The position numbers and the translations under genes are program-made. A stretch of 64,000 nucleotides of DNA, from contig NZ_CP018835.1 in the NCBI RefSeq assembly GCF_002196515.1, forward strand, positions 1,364,001 through 1,428,000, given 5' to 3'. This stretch comes from Vibrio gazogenes. GTDB lineage: Bacteria; Pseudomonadota; Gammaproteobacteria; Enterobacterales; Vibrionaceae. Shown here one piece after another: positions 34,700 through 45,432 of the stretch; within the stretch, counting starts at the first letter, position 1; the number at the start of each line of letters is the position of its first letter. The notes beneath the pieces are model-generated. The model was not told where the DNA came from and searched no databases. It worked only from the letters and a program-made list of their open reading frames with translations.

Positions 34700-35460
34700 T
34701 ACCACCCCGAAACACCTGTCACAAACATAGCTGCAATAATCCCTAAACACGTTGAAAGGGTCAGAAGCGACGCAATCATGAACCGGGCAATCCCCGTGTT
34801 GGCATACCCCTTCAACATATCAGCCACTGAATTAATCAGCGGAAAACCCGGTACCAGCATTAACACAGAGCAAGCCATCACTAACGTTGGGTTATTTCCC
34901 CATTGATAGCTGACGGCTTGCGCTGAGATTAAAGAGGTGACAAATGCCGTGGCGGCAAAATTAAGTAGCGGATTGAAATGACGATGACCAATTTCCTGCC
35001 TGACACACATACCGACAGAAGAAGCCACAAAAGTGGCGGCAAAGATGACCCAGTCCCCGCCGGCAAGGCGGCTAAATGACGCACAAGACAAGCCAATCAT
35101 CACCAGAACCAGCCAACGATTATATCGCTGCGGGGTAATCCGATTTAGTTTTTGTTGCGCAAGCTGATAATCAACGATGCCTTTTTCCATCATGATACAA
35201 ATCCGCTGAATATCAGTCACAACCTTCATGTTGATGCCACGATCCTGACACCGACGTGCCGTCGTTATACAATGCGCGTCATAAACAGTGGTCACCACCA
35301 GTGAATTCGCCGTAAGTGCAACTTCGACTTCATCCATATCACTGGCTATCCCTATCCGTCTCATGATATCCGCGACTAAAGTGCTCTCTGCACCGTGAGC
35401 TAACAGCATCTGCCCCGCCTGAGCAATCAGACGAGAAACCGCTCTCTGTTTCGATGTCAT
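34699..35460 (-). CDS. yjjP: Inner-membrane exporter subunit YjjP (ThrE-like N-terminal half)
   Basis: 253 residues. A soluble N-terminal part (AGQMLLAHGAESTLVADIMRR) is followed by about five transmembrane segments and the conserved LVPGFPLINSVADML motif. It forms the larger half of the split ThrE-type exporter with YjjB. The substrate in this organism (dicarboxylate or amino acid) cannot be told from sequence. Confidence 0.9.
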   Translation of the reverse strand: MTSKQRAVSRLIAQAGQMLLAHGAESTLVADIMRRIGIASDMDEVEVALTANSLVVTTVYDAHCITTARRCQDRGINMKVVTDIQRICIMMEKGIVDYQLAQQKLNRITPQRYNRWLVLVMIGLSCASFSRLAGGDWVIFAATFVASSVGMCVRQEIGHRHFNPLLNFAATAFVTSLISAQAVSYQWGNNPTLVMACSVLMLVPGFPLINSVADMLKGYANTGIARFMIASLLTLSTCLGIIAAMFVTGVSGW

Positions 35461-35547
35461 GATTCCATTCCCAACCTAATCCATTCGTCAATAGCATACG
35501 AAACTTAGAGTTTGCCCGAAAACTGTACGTTGAAAAATGATTTAGAC

Positions 35548-35576
35548 AAAAAAAACCGCAATAAAAATCGCGGTTT
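35548..35576 (-). terminator. Terminator of cgtA
   Basis: On the minus strand AAACCGC pairs with GCGGTTT and is followed by a T tract, 20 bases after the cgtA stop codon. Confidence 0.8.
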
Positions 35577-35595
35577 AAAAAATTAAATACATTGA

Positions 35596-36768
<1,173 letters not shown>

Positions 36769-37006
36769 TCACTCCGCACTACTTGCGTTGCAACATTACT
36801 CGAATATCTTTGCTATAAATTTAGCAGAACTCCGAGTAAATCATTCATAACATTCTTTTAGCGGTTCGTCTTCGGATCAAAACAGACATAATACCTGCTT
36901 GCGAAGATCACAACCGAAGTCGATCACTTTAAACTCTGGTGTTCAATAGCATTCAGCATTGATGCGCTAAACACGTAAAAACCAAACTGACAGACTTGAA
37001 ATAAAC

Positions 37007-37031
37007 AAAAAACCCCACCAAATGGCAGGGC
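37007..37031 (-). terminator. Terminator after rpmA
   Basis: On the minus strand GCCCTGCC and GGTGGGG pair with two wobble pairs around ATTT and lead into a T6 tract. It separates rplU-rpmA from cgtA. Confidence 0.75.
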
Positions 37032-37056
37032 TTTTAAATTCATCAGGAAACTAAAA

Positions 37057-37314
37057 TTATTCAGCTTCGATACTAACGAACTTACGGTTTTTAGAACCTT
37101 TTACTTCAAATTTCACTTTACCATCAGATAAAGCAAAAAGAGTATGGTCTTTACCGATACCTACGTTAGTTCCAGCATGGAATTTTGTTCCACGTTGGCG
37201 AACGATGATGTTACCTGCTAATACAGATTCACCACCAAAACGTTTTACACCAAGACGTTTACTTTCTGAATCGCGGCCGTTACGAGTAGAACCACCAGCT
37301 TTTTTGTGTGCCAT
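37057..37314 (-). CDS. rpmA: 50S ribosomal protein L27
   Basis: 85 residues; the N terminus [16 protein letters not shown], which reaches the peptidyl-transferase centre, and [17 protein letters not shown] are characteristic. Sixteen bases after rplU. Confidence 0.98.
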   Translation of the reverse strand: MAHKKAGGSTRNGRDSESKRLGVKRFGGESVLAGNIIVRQRGTKFHAGTNVGIGKDHTLFALSDGKVKFEVKGSKNRKFVSIEAE

Positions 37315-37330
37315 TGTTAAACTCTCCTAC

Positions 37331-37642
37331 TTAAGCGTTGATTGCAGTGATCTTCACTTCAGTGAACCACTGACGATGACCTTGTTGCTTGCGAGAATGC
37401 TTACGACGACGGAACTTGACGATTTTTACTTTATCGCCACGACCGTGTTGTACGACTTCTGCAGTTACTTTTCCGCCATCGACAAGAGGCGCACCAACAG
37501 TGATTTCTTCACCGTTAGCAACCAGAAGAACTTTATCAAATTCAACAGTTGCGCCAGTTTCAACGTCTAATTTCTCTAAACGAAGTGTTTGACCTTCGCT
37601 TACTCGGTGTTGTTTACCACCAGACTGGAAAACAGCGTACAT
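37331..37642 (-). CDS. rplU: 50S ribosomal protein L21
   Basis: 103 residues, the usual length, beginning [14 protein letters not shown] and ending in [15 protein letters not shown]...TEVKI. First gene of the rplU-rpmA pair, divergent from ispB. Confidence 0.98.
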   Translation of the reverse strand: MYAVFQSGGKQHRVSEGQTLRLEKLDVETGATVEFDKVLLVANGEEITVGAPLVDGGKVTAEVVQHGRGDKVKIVKFRRRKHSRKQQGHRQWFTEVKITAINA

Positions 37643-37912
37643 ATTTTACTCCGCTCTTTCCGCACAGCCATCCTACTATTTGAGTAATTTTGGGTGTGCG
37701 CTAAACTAATCATCAATAGGGCGCAGATTCTACGCGAATGAAGTTTTTAAAACAAGCTCTATTTTTAAAAAATTGGCGAAAAACAACTCATCGGACAAAA
37801 CTCTCCCCAGCCCAGCATTATAGCATGTATTCATCCCTGTTTTTTAGTGTATTATGGGCAGATTCAAAGAACATTACGCCCTTACAAATATCGAACTTCA
37901 GCCGGATTTACA

Positions 37913-38884
37913 ATGGATTTTAAAGCTATCCAAGCACTCACTGCCGATGACATGGCAAAAGTTAATGAGACAATACTTGCCCAACTTAATTCTGATGTTT
38001 CATTGATCAATCAGCTTGGTTTTTATCTTATCAATAGTGGAGGTAAACGCCTTCGTCCTCTGTTAGCAGTGCTCTCTGCCCGCGCCTTGGGTTACACTGG
38101 TGAGGCTCACACAAAAGCGGCTGCGTTTATCGAATTTATACACACTGCAACGTTACTTCATGACGATGTAGTTGATGAATCGGACATGAGACGGGGCAAA
38201 GCCACAGCAAATGCGACGTTTGGCAATGCTGCCAGTGTATTGGTCGGTGACTACATTTATACGCGCTCATTTCAAATGATGACACAACTGGGCTCTCTCA
38301 GAGTATTAGAACTCATGAGTCACGCAGTAAATGTCATTGCAGAAGGCGAAGTCCAGCAGTTGATCAACTGTAATGATCCGGATATCACCGAAGAGAACTA
38401 CATGCAGGTGATCTATTCCAAAACAGCCCGTTTGTTTGAAGCAGCCACGCAGATCGGAGCGATCCTAAGTGATGCTGATTCTGACACCGAAAAAGCATTT
38501 CAAGATTATGGACGCTACCTGGGGACTGCATTTCAGCTTATTGATGATTTGATGGATTACACGTCAGATGGTGACGAAATGGGTAAAAACGTCGGTGATG
38601 ATCTTGCAGAAGGAAAACCAACGATCCCACTATTGCATGCCATGCGTGTCGGCACTCCCGAGCAAGTCCAAATGATTCGCGATGCCATCGAAAAATCAAA
38701 TGGTATGGCGCACCTAGAGACGATCCTTGATATTCTGGAACAAACAGGCTCTCTCACTTACACCCAGCAGAGAGCTCAGGAAGAAGCCGACAAAGCAATT
38801 CAGGCACTCGATATCATTCCTGACAACGAATACAAAGAAGCGCTGATTTCATTGGCCCATCTCGCCGTTCATCGAACAAAATAA
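37913..38884 (+). CDS. ispB: Octaprenyl diphosphate synthase IspB
   Basis: 323 residues, identical in length to the E. coli enzyme when started at the ATG at 37913 (upstream in-frame codons from 37847 have no similarity). The two Asp-rich motifs of trans-prenyltransferases are visible: LLHDDVVDESDMRRG and LIDDLMDY. Makes the C40 side chain of ubiquinone and menaquinone. Divergent from rplU, as in E. coli. Confidence 0.96.
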   Translation: MDFKAIQALTADDMAKVNETILAQLNSDVSLINQLGFYLINSGGKRLRPLLAVLSARALGYTGEAHTKAAAFIEFIHTATLLHDDVVDESDMRRGKATANATFGNAASVLVGDYIYTRSFQMMTQLGSLRVLELMSHAVNVIAEGEVQQLINCNDPDITEENYMQVIYSKTARLFEAATQIGAILSDADSDTEKAFQDYGRYLGTAFQLIDDLMDYTSDGDEMGKNVGDDLAEGKPTIPLLHAMRVGTPEQVQMIRDAIEKSNGMAHLETILDILEQTGSLTYTQQRAQEEADKAIQALDIIPDNEYKEALISLAHLAVHRTK

Positions 38885-38901
38885 AGCGATTCAAGCATGA
38901 T

Positions 38902-38929
38902 AAAAAAGCTGGCTAAGCCAGCTTTTTTT
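38902..38929. terminator. Bidirectional terminator between ispB and mdh
   Basis: AAGCTGGC / GCCAGCTT with a TAA loop, flanked by A6 and T7 tracts. Serves convergent ispB and mdh. Confidence 0.93.
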
Positions 38930-38952
38930 ATTCTAACCAATATAGCGAATGG

Positions 38953-39888
38953 TTATGATGCGAAATCAACACCAAGCTGAATATCGCCATTCAATGTATC
39001 CAACATCCCGTCTAGTGCTTTTTGTTCAAATGCACTCAATTCACCATAGCTCAGCACTTCTTCAATGCCATCTTTACCCAATCTGACAGGTTGAGCAAAG
39101 AAAGGTGCTAGTCCGCCATCACTTTCAATATACGCGCACTCGATAACATTGGCTTCACCCTGAAGCGCTTTCACGAGCGACAAACCGAAACGACAAGCCG
39201 CCTGCCCCATTGATAATGTTGCACTACCACCACCCGCTTTTGCTTCAACAACTTCAGTCCCCGCGTTTTGAATGCGGTTTGTTAAAGCTGCAACTTCTTC
39301 ATCAGAGAAAGTGACATCTTTGACCTGAGAGAGCAAAGGAAGGATGGTCACACCTGAATGCCCACCAATCACAGGAACATTGACATCCAGCGGATTTTTT
39401 CCTTTTAATTCACCAACGAATGTTTCTGAGCGGATCACATCCAGCGTCGTGATACCGAACAGTTTACGCCGATTATAAACACCCGCTTTTTTCAGGACTT
39501 CGGCAGCAATAGGAACAGTCGTATTGACAGGGTTGGTGATAATCCCGATACATGCTTCAGGACAAACAACCGCAATTTTTTCAGCAAGAGATTTAACGAT
39601 CCCAGCATTAACATTAAACAGATCCGAACGATCCATACCCGGCTTACGAGCGACACCCGCAGAAATCAACACGACATCGGCACCTTCAAGGGCTGGTGTT
39701 GGATCTTCTCCTGAATAACCATTGATTGAAACAGGTGTTGGGATATGACTCAGATCTTTTGCCACACCTGGTGTCACAGGTGCGATATCGTAAAGGGCAA
39801 GATCAGAACCAGCAGGTAGATGATTCTTCAATAACAGAGCAAGGGCTTGACCGATACCACCAGCGGCACCAATAACAGCGACTTTCAT
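38953..39888 (-). CDS. mdh: Malate dehydrogenase
   Basis: 311 residues. NAD-dependent malate/oxaloacetate interconversion. Rossmann [17 protein letters not shown] at the N terminus, substrate-loop arginines in [11 protein letters not shown], and the catalytic His in [14 protein letters not shown]. Divergent from argR, the common gammaproteobacterial order. Confidence 0.98.
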   Translation of the reverse strand: MKVAVIGAAGGIGQALALLLKNHLPAGSDLALYDIAPVTPGVAKDLSHIPTPVSINGYSGEDPTPALEGADVVLISAGVARKPGMDRSDLFNVNAGIVKSLAEKIAVVCPEACIGIITNPVNTTVPIAAEVLKKAGVYNRRKLFGITTLDVIRSETFVGELKGKNPLDVNVPVIGGHSGVTILPLLSQVKDVTFSDEEVAALTNRIQNAGTEVVEAKAGGGSATLSMGQAACRFGLSLVKALQGEANVIECAYIESDGGLAPFFAQPVRLGKDGIEEVLSYGELSAFEQKALDGMLDTLNGDIQLGVDFAS

Positions 39889-40282
39889 TTGTAATTCTCC
39901 TTGAGCGTTCTCTCGATACTTCTTTTATAGGGTAGTTATGCAACAGGAAAAGCTATAGCAATTACAACTTGATTACAATTGACTCTCACTCGCTTTGCGA
40001 AGTGACGCAAGAACCAATATGAAGCATTCACCGGAGCAATTATTTCCCACCGTATTTTTAGCGATTATACAATACGTTATGCTCTATATATTCATTGACA
40101 GTAAATCGCTTATAACTGACCTTTCTATACTGAACTTTAAATCAGTTGGAGCATTGTGCATAACTATGCGAAAATATTCAAAGGATACATAAGGTCTCTC
40201 TTCACCTTCTCACCTTATGTAGTAATTTTGATAACCATGAGGTCAATCTCCCATCGGTGGAAAGACCTTTGCTAAGTAAATT
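39889..40282. promoter_or_regulatory. Divergent mdh/argR control region
   Basis: 394 bases of AT-rich DNA with no gene. It must contain both promoters. Three ATTCA motifs in AT-rich surroundings (40026-40030, 40090-40094, 40176-40180) could be halves of ARG boxes, since argR is autoregulated in E. coli, but none makes a full palindrome. Confidence 0.5.
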
Positions 40283-40753
40283 ATGAAAAACGTAGATAAA
40301 CAAGATCTGTTAGTCCGCTCATTTAAAGCATTGCTGAAAGAAGAACGTTTTGGCTCTCAAAGTGATATTGTCGAAGCCCTACGCAGCGAAGGATTTGAGA
40401 ATATCAACCAATCCAAAGTCTCTCGGATGCTAACCAAATTCGGTGCCGTCCGGACGCGCAATGCCAAAATGGAAATGGTGTACTGTCTTCCTGCTGAATT
40501 GGGGGTTCCTACTGTTTCAAGTTCTTTACGAGAGCTTGTTCTTGATATCGATTATAACCCAGCCTTAGTGGTGATTCACACTGGCCCCGGTGCCGCACAG
40601 CTTATTGCTCGCCTATTGGATTCACTTGGTAAGTCAGAAGGCATTCTCGGTGTTGTTGCCGGTGATGATACCATCTTCATTACCCCAACCCGTCAAATTT
40701 CCGTTGAAGAGTTACACCATTCTGTGTGCGAACTTTTTGAATATTTCGGATAA
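40283..40753 (+). CDS. argR: Arginine repressor ArgR
   Basis: 156 residues. The N-terminal winged helix contains [24 protein letters not shown] and the C-terminal domain has [11 protein letters not shown] and GDDTIFI, which form the arginine-binding hexamer. Represses arginine biosynthesis genes when bound to arginine; also a recombination accessory factor in E. coli. Confidence 0.97.
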   Translation: MKNVDKQDLLVRSFKALLKEERFGSQSDIVEALRSEGFENINQSKVSRMLTKFGAVRTRNAKMEMVYCLPAELGVPTVSSSLRELVLDIDYNPALVVIHTGPGAAQLIARLLDSLGKSEGILGVVAGDDTIFITPTRQISVEELHHSVCELFEYFG

Positions 40754-41090
40754 TTTTTGCAGCACAAAACACTAGTGATAAAAAGAATAATATTCTGTTT
40801 AATGAATGATTTAACGTGATACACATCACATCTTCAACATCTCTAGTGTTTGATTTTACTCATATTTAAGCTATTGATTCCACTCACCTATTCGATTACT
40901 GCTCACCAAATTTTTCTCTGATATTTCTGTCATATGTATAATTTTTATTAACAATATTTCAGCTTTGTGCCAATTTTTTGATATTATCGGCCCACTTTTC
41001 GAGTCATATGAAAAGTTGCTGTTTCTTCAATAGGAATACTCTTCAGTCTATATTCACTGAGAGACAACAAGCAAAAAGGAAGGAATATTC
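40754..41090. promoter_or_regulatory. Control region upstream of the TAXI transporter genes
   Basis: 337 bases without a gene, AT-rich, containing the CRP site at 40815-40830. The AT-rich stretch 40930-40990 is a likely place for the core promoter. No terminator for argR with a good stem is seen. Confidence 0.5.
40815..40830. promoter_or_regulatory. CRP (cAMP receptor protein) binding site
   Basis: CGTGATACACATCACA fits the consensus TGTGA-N6-TCACA in nine of ten positions. About 275 bases before the TAXI binding-protein gene; it could also act with argR read-through. Confidence 0.7.
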
Positions 41091-42062
41091 ATGGTATTGA
41101 ATAAAATTATGAAACTTAGCGCGATTGCTGCTGCTGCCATCGGTGCAAGCACTGCCGTCAGTGCGCAAGAATTCATTACGATAGGAACAGGATCTGTCAC
41201 TGGTGTCTATTACCCAACTGGTGGCGCAATCTGTAAACTCGTGAATAAAGATCGCAAGGAACACGATATTCGTTGCTCCGTTGAATCAACTGGCGGATCG
41301 ATTTATAACGTCAATACAATTCGCTCCGGTGAACTTGATTTTGGCATCGTCCAGTCAGATTGGCAGTATCACGGCTACAACGGGACTAGCAAATTCGCTG
41401 AACAAGGTCCTTACAAAAAACTACGTGCAATGTTCTCTCTTCATACAGAACCATTTAACGTCATTGCCCGTACCGACGCCCATATCAACAATATCAAAGA
41501 CTTAAAAGGTAAGCGAGTCAACATCGGTAACCCAGGTTCCGGTGACCGTGCCACAATGCAGGTGGTCATGGAGAAAATGGGTTGGACGAAAGACAGCTTT
41601 AAACTCACTTCAGAGTTAAAAGGTTCAGAGCGTTCTCAAGCACTGTGTGATAACAAAATCGATGCCTTTATCTACGTTGTTGGTCACCCGAATGGCTCTA
41701 TCAAAGAGGCAACAACATCATGTGATGCCAAACTTATTCCTGTAACCGGCCCAGAAATTGACAAGATCGTTGCAGAAAACCCTTACTATACTTATACCAA
41801 TGTACCCGCTGGTATGTATCGGGGAACCGATCAGGACGTGAAAAGCTTCGGTGTAGCTGCCACACTGGTCACCAGTGCGGATGTCTCCGACAAAGTTGCT
41901 TATAACGTTGCCAAAGCTGTGTTTGAAAACTTTGACACGTTCAAGAGACTTCATCCGGCATTTGCGCACCTGAAAAAAGAAGACATGGTGAAAGCAGGGA
42001 TCTCCATTCCGCTCCATCCGGGTGCAGTCAAATATTATAAAGAAGTTGGCTTACTCAAATAA
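41091..42062 (+). CDS. TAXI-family TRAP transporter substrate-binding protein
   Basis: 323 residues with a signal peptide cleaved after AVSA (about residue 25). The mature start ITIGTGSVTGVYYPTGGAIC is the TAXI family hallmark, and GDRATMQVVMEKMGW follows. It captures a solute in the periplasm for the fused permease downstream. TAXI members studied so far bind small acids such as glutamate or 2-oxoglutarate; the ligand here is unknown. AAGGAAGG precedes the ATG. Confidence 0.93.
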   Translation: MVLNKIMKLSAIAAAAIGASTAVSAQEFITIGTGSVTGVYYPTGGAICKLVNKDRKEHDIRCSVESTGGSIYNVNTIRSGELDFGIVQSDWQYHGYNGTSKFAEQGPYKKLRAMFSLHTEPFNVIARTDAHINNIKDLKGKRVNIGNPGSGDRATMQVVMEKMGWTKDSFKLTSELKGSERSQALCDNKIDAFIYVVGHPNGSIKEATTSCDAKLIPVTGPEIDKIVAENPYYTYTNVPAGMYRGTDQDVKSFGVAATLVTSADVSDKVAYNVAKAVFENFDTFKRLHPAFAHLKKEDMVKAGISIPLHPGAVKYYKEVGLLK

Positions 42063-42093
42063 GAACCTCCTCAGGCTAACGCTTTGATAAATC

Positions 42094-42120
42094 ATGAGGA
42101 GGCCAGCGCCTCCTCATTTT
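42094..42120 (+). terminator. Strong hairpin between TAXI binding protein and permease genes
   Basis: ATGAGGAGGC / GCCTCCTCAT is a perfect 10-bp stem with a CAGC loop, followed by TTTTG. Its position suggests partial termination or mRNA protection, so that more binding protein than permease is made. Confidence 0.75.
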
Positions 42121-42240
42121 GTATTTTGGTATTGCATAAATCACTCATTTTAATTTCGCAATATCTTTTCTGACTTTCCGTAGATAGGAAAGCCATGATG
42201 TAACTTCATCATTAGACCATCAATAATAAGGATAACGTAC

Positions 42241-44793
42241 ATGACGCAAGCAAATGTACAGGATATGGTGGCACAGGCAGATACAGGTGCTCGGAATCCC
42301 AAGGGCTTTGCAGGCCGGATTCTCTGGGTTGTTCCGGTCTGTTGGTCATTATTCCAACTTTGGTATGCCTCACCGCTACCATTCATTTTTAATTTTGGCG
42401 TTCTCAACGACACACAGGCTCGTTCCATTCATCTGATGTTTGCAATATTCCTTGCATTCACAGCGTATCCGGCCATGAAGAATTCTTCTCGGGATCATAT
42501 TCCCCTGATGGACTGGATACTGGCATTACTCGGTAGCTTCTCCGCTGCTTATATTTATCTATTTTATGAAGCTTTGGCAGGACGCTCAGGCGCTCCGACA
42601 ACTGTTGACATTGTGGTCTCGGTTATCGGTATGGTATTACTCCTCGAAGCGACACGCCGAGCTTTAGGTCCACCATTGATGATGGTTGCGATGGTATTTC
42701 TCGCGTATACCTTCGCCGGGCCATATATGCCGGATGTCATTGCGCACAAAGGCGCGAGCCTAAGTAAAGCGATGTCTCACCTCTGGCTGACGACGGAAGG
42801 GGTCTTCGGGGTTGCTTTAGGCGTCTCAACCTCGTTTGTTTTTCTGTTTGTTCTGTTCGGTGCGATGCTGGAAAGAGCCGGTGCAGGTGCTTATTTCATT
42901 AAAGTTGCGTTCTCATTACTGGGTCACATGCGAGGCGGTCCGGCTAAAGCCGCGGTTGTTGCGTCCGGATTATCCGGCTTAGTCTCCGGTTCTTCGATTG
43001 CAAACGTGGTGACAACCGGCACATTTACCATTCCGTTGATGAAGCGAGTCGGCTTTCCGGGCACCAAAGCCGGTGCCGTAGAAGTTGCCGCATCCACCAA
43101 TGGTCAGCTGACACCACCAATCATGGGTGCAGCCGCTTTCCTGATGGTCGAATATGTCGGTATTTCTTATGTTGAAGTGATCAAAGCCGCAGCACTGCCT
43201 GCGATCATCTCTTATATCGCGTTGATTTATATTGTTCATCTCGAAGCCTGTAAAGCGGGCATGGAAGGACTGCCGCGTCGCAAAACGGTCACACTACTAC
43301 AGAGCATTTTATCTTTTACCGGTACCATTCTGGTGCTCGGTGCAATCAGTGCTATCGTCTATTACGGCGTGGGTTGGACAAAAGCAGCCTTTGGCTCAGC
43401 AGCAACACCGATCGTTACCTTGCTCCTTCTGGCATCCTATATTGGTTTGGTCAAAATCTCCTCCCGCTATGCCGGACAGACCATGGATATTGATGAGGAC
43501 TTGCGTGAAGTGCCAGATCCGGGACCAACGCTGAAATCAGGTCTGCACTTCCTGCTACCGATTGTTGTATTGGTCTGGTGTTTGACCGTTGAACGTTTTT
43601 CTCCGGGATTATCTGCCTTCTGGGCAACCGTCTTCATGATCTTTATTTTGCTGACCCAACGCCCGTTAATGGCTTTCATGAATCGCTCCGGTGACATTGC
43701 TGCACAGGCAAAAGTCGGCTTGAATGATTTCTTTGAAAGCTTGGCGTCCGGTGCGCGTAATATGATCGGTATCGGGGTCGCGACAGCTGCCGCAGGGACA
43801 GTGGTCGGTGTGGTTACCTTGACAGGGATCGGTTTGGTGATGACTGACTTTGTCGAATTCATCTCTGGCGGCAGTGTGATCATGATGTTGATCTTTACCG
43901 CGGTGATCAGCTTGATACTGGGAATGGGGCTACCAACCACGGCAAACTATATTGTTGTTTCTACGCTGATGGCGCCGGTGATCGTCACGCTCGGGGCACA
44001 GCATGGTCTGATCATCCCACTCATCGCAGTGCACTTGTTTGTGTTCTATTTCGGTATTCTGGCAGACGATACGCCCCCTGTGGGTCTCGCGGCTTTTGCA
44101 GCTGCTGCAATTGCTAAATCAGACCCGATTCGAACTGGTATTCAAGGCTTTACCTATGATATTCGCACAGCCATTCTACCGTTCATGTTTGTATTCAATA
44201 CCCAACTGTTGCTGATTGGTATCGATACTTGGTGGCATTTAATGCTAACCATTTTCTCGGCCATTACTGCGATGTTACTGTTCTCTGCTGCCACGCAGGG
44301 ATGGTGGTTTACGAAAAATAAATGGTGGGAAACCGTCTTACTCCTCGCGCTAACCTTCACATTCTTCCGTCCCGGATTCTGGTGGGACATGATCTATCCT
44401 GAGCATGAACTCTATCCGGGAACCGATATTTATCAGGTTACGGAACAACTTCATCCGGGTGAAGCATTGGAACTGGTCGTCTCCGGCGACAAAATGAATG
44501 GCGAACATGTGACGAAAACGGTTCGGCTGCCATTCGATGAGCGCGCCAAGACAGCCGCAGAGAGAGTCAGTTCTATGGGTTTGATGCTGACCGAAAAAGG
44601 GCAAGATATGATCGTCGATATGGTTGAATTCGGTAGTCCGGCAGAAGCCTCCGGCATTGATTTTGATTGGAAAATTGACTCTATCATTGTCGAATCTGAG
44701 CGCCCAATGAAAGAGTGGGTATTTATTCCGGCATTATTCCTTACGTTATTATTAATCTGGAATCAAAAACGCCGGATAAGATCATCAAAATAG
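42241..44793 (+). CDS. TRAP transporter fused permease (small and large subunits in one protein)
   Basis: 850 residues. The N-terminal part with about four membrane helices corresponds to DctQ and the long central part to DctM (SGSSIANVVTTGTFTIPLMKR, STNGQLTPPIMGAAAFLM, LGMGLPTTANYIVVSTLMAPV). The C-terminal 150 residues (LHPGEALELVV...MLTEKGQ) form a soluble DUF3394-like domain before a last membrane helix. Couples uptake of the TAXI ligand to ion gradients. The fused form is normal for TAXI systems. Confidence 0.94.
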   Translation: MTQANVQDMVAQADTGARNPKGFAGRILWVVPVCWSLFQLWYASPLPFIFNFGVLNDTQARSIHLMFAIFLAFTAYPAMKNSSRDHIPLMDWILALLGSFSAAYIYLFYEALAGRSGAPTTVDIVVSVIGMVLLLEATRRALGPPLMMVAMVFLAYTFAGPYMPDVIAHKGASLSKAMSHLWLTTEGVFGVALGVSTSFVFLFVLFGAMLERAGAGAYFIKVAFSLLGHMRGGPAKAAVVASGLSGLVSGSSIANVVTTGTFTIPLMKRVGFPGTKAGAVEVAASTNGQLTPPIMGAAAFLMVEYVGISYVEVIKAAALPAIISYIALIYIVHLEACKAGMEGLPRRKTVTLLQSILSFTGTILVLGAISAIVYYGVGWTKAAFGSAATPIVTLLLLASYIGLVKISSRYAGQTMDIDEDLREVPDPGPTLKSGLHFLLPIVVLVWCLTVERFSPGLSAFWATVFMIFILLTQRPLMAFMNRSGDIAAQAKVGLNDFFESLASGARNMIGIGVATAAAGTVVGVVTLTGIGLVMTDFVEFISGGSVIMMLIFTAVISLILGMGLPTTANYIVVSTLMAPVIVTLGAQHGLIIPLIAVHLFVFYFGILADDTPPVGLAAFAAAAIAKSDPIRTGIQGFTYDIRTAILPFMFVFNTQLLLIGIDTWWHLMLTIFSAITAMLLFSAATQGWWFTKNKWWETVLLLALTFTFFRPGFWWDMIYPEHELYPGTDIYQVTEQLHPGEALELVVSGDKMNGEHVTKTVRLPFDERAKTAAERVSSMGLMLTEKGQDMIVDMVEFGSPAEASGIDFDWKIDSIIVESERPMKEWVFIPALFLTLLLIWNQKRRIRSSK

Positions 44794-44804
44794 ATGCCAC
44801 ATCA

Positions 44805-44830
44805 ATATGCCTGATTCCAATCAGGCATAT
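44805..44830. repeat. Perfect palindrome between permease and usp genes
   Basis: ATATGCCTGATT and AATCAGGCATAT, 12-bp arms around CC. There is no T tract, so it is either an operator or an mRNA structure just before the universal stress protein gene. Confidence 0.6.
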
Positions 44831-44866
44831 AATGGCTCCGATTCTGGCTAGAGAGGTTATATACCC

Positions 44867-45307
44867 ATGTACAAACATATTCTTGTACCTGTTGATTTAA
44901 ATGAACAAGGCTTTGCCGATAAAGCGGTAGAAATCGCTGTCTGGCATGCAAAACATTCAAATGCTGAAATACATCTGCTCAATGTTTTGCCTGGTATTCA
45001 CATGTCCATGGTTTCGACCTATTTCCCTAAAGATGCGGCAGCCAACATGAAAGCGGATGTCAAAGCACAACTCAAAGCTTTCGCAGAAGCGCATATCGAT
45101 GAGGAAGTGGTCTATCACCTCCACATTGCTGAGGGTAAACCTTATAGCACCATTTTGGATTATGCCGAGAAACTGGGCAGTGACCTCATTATCATGCCAA
45201 GCCACAAACGCTCCAAAATTGATAAAGTGGTATTAGGCTCAGTCGCCAGCAAAGTCGTACAGAGTTCCCCGATTCATGTGCTGGTTGTCAAACCTCAAGA
45301 GTTCTAA
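44867..45307 (+). CDS. Universal stress protein (UspA family)
   Basis: 146 residues. N-terminal MYKHILVPVDLNE and the C-terminal ATP-binding pattern G-x2-G-x9-G-S (SHKRSKIDKVVLGSVASKVVQ) are typical for ATP-binding Usp proteins. It follows the TRAP permease, like TeaD beside the ectoine TRAP transporter, where the Usp protein tunes transport; the same role here is inference. Confidence 0.93.
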   Translation: MYKHILVPVDLNEQGFADKAVEIAVWHAKHSNAEIHLLNVLPGIHMSMVSTYFPKDAAANMKADVKAQLKAFAEAHIDEEVVYHLHIAEGKPYSTILDYAEKLGSDLIIMPSHKRSKIDKVVLGSVASKVVQSSPIHVLVVKPQEF

Positions 45308-45342
45308 CCTCAACAACCTGAGTCATACTCAAAACAACACGA

Positions 45343-45373
45343 AAAAGGTGCAGATTGTAAATCTGCACCTTTT
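45343..45373. terminator. Bidirectional terminator after usp
   Basis: AAAAGGTGCAGATT / AATCTGCACCTTTT is a 14-bp perfect stem with a GTA loop. It separates the TAXI operon from the convergent GH2-like gene. Confidence 0.9.
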
Positions 45374-45432
45374 GTGTTTTTTATCGTCAGCTTGAACAGC
45401 GCTGCAATTGATTCGACACCGCTATGTCATTA

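Noticed and set aside
40016..40180. Full ARG boxes in the argR upstream region
   Set aside because: Only single ATTCA halves are seen; the left halves do not match TGAAT, so no complete box is claimed.
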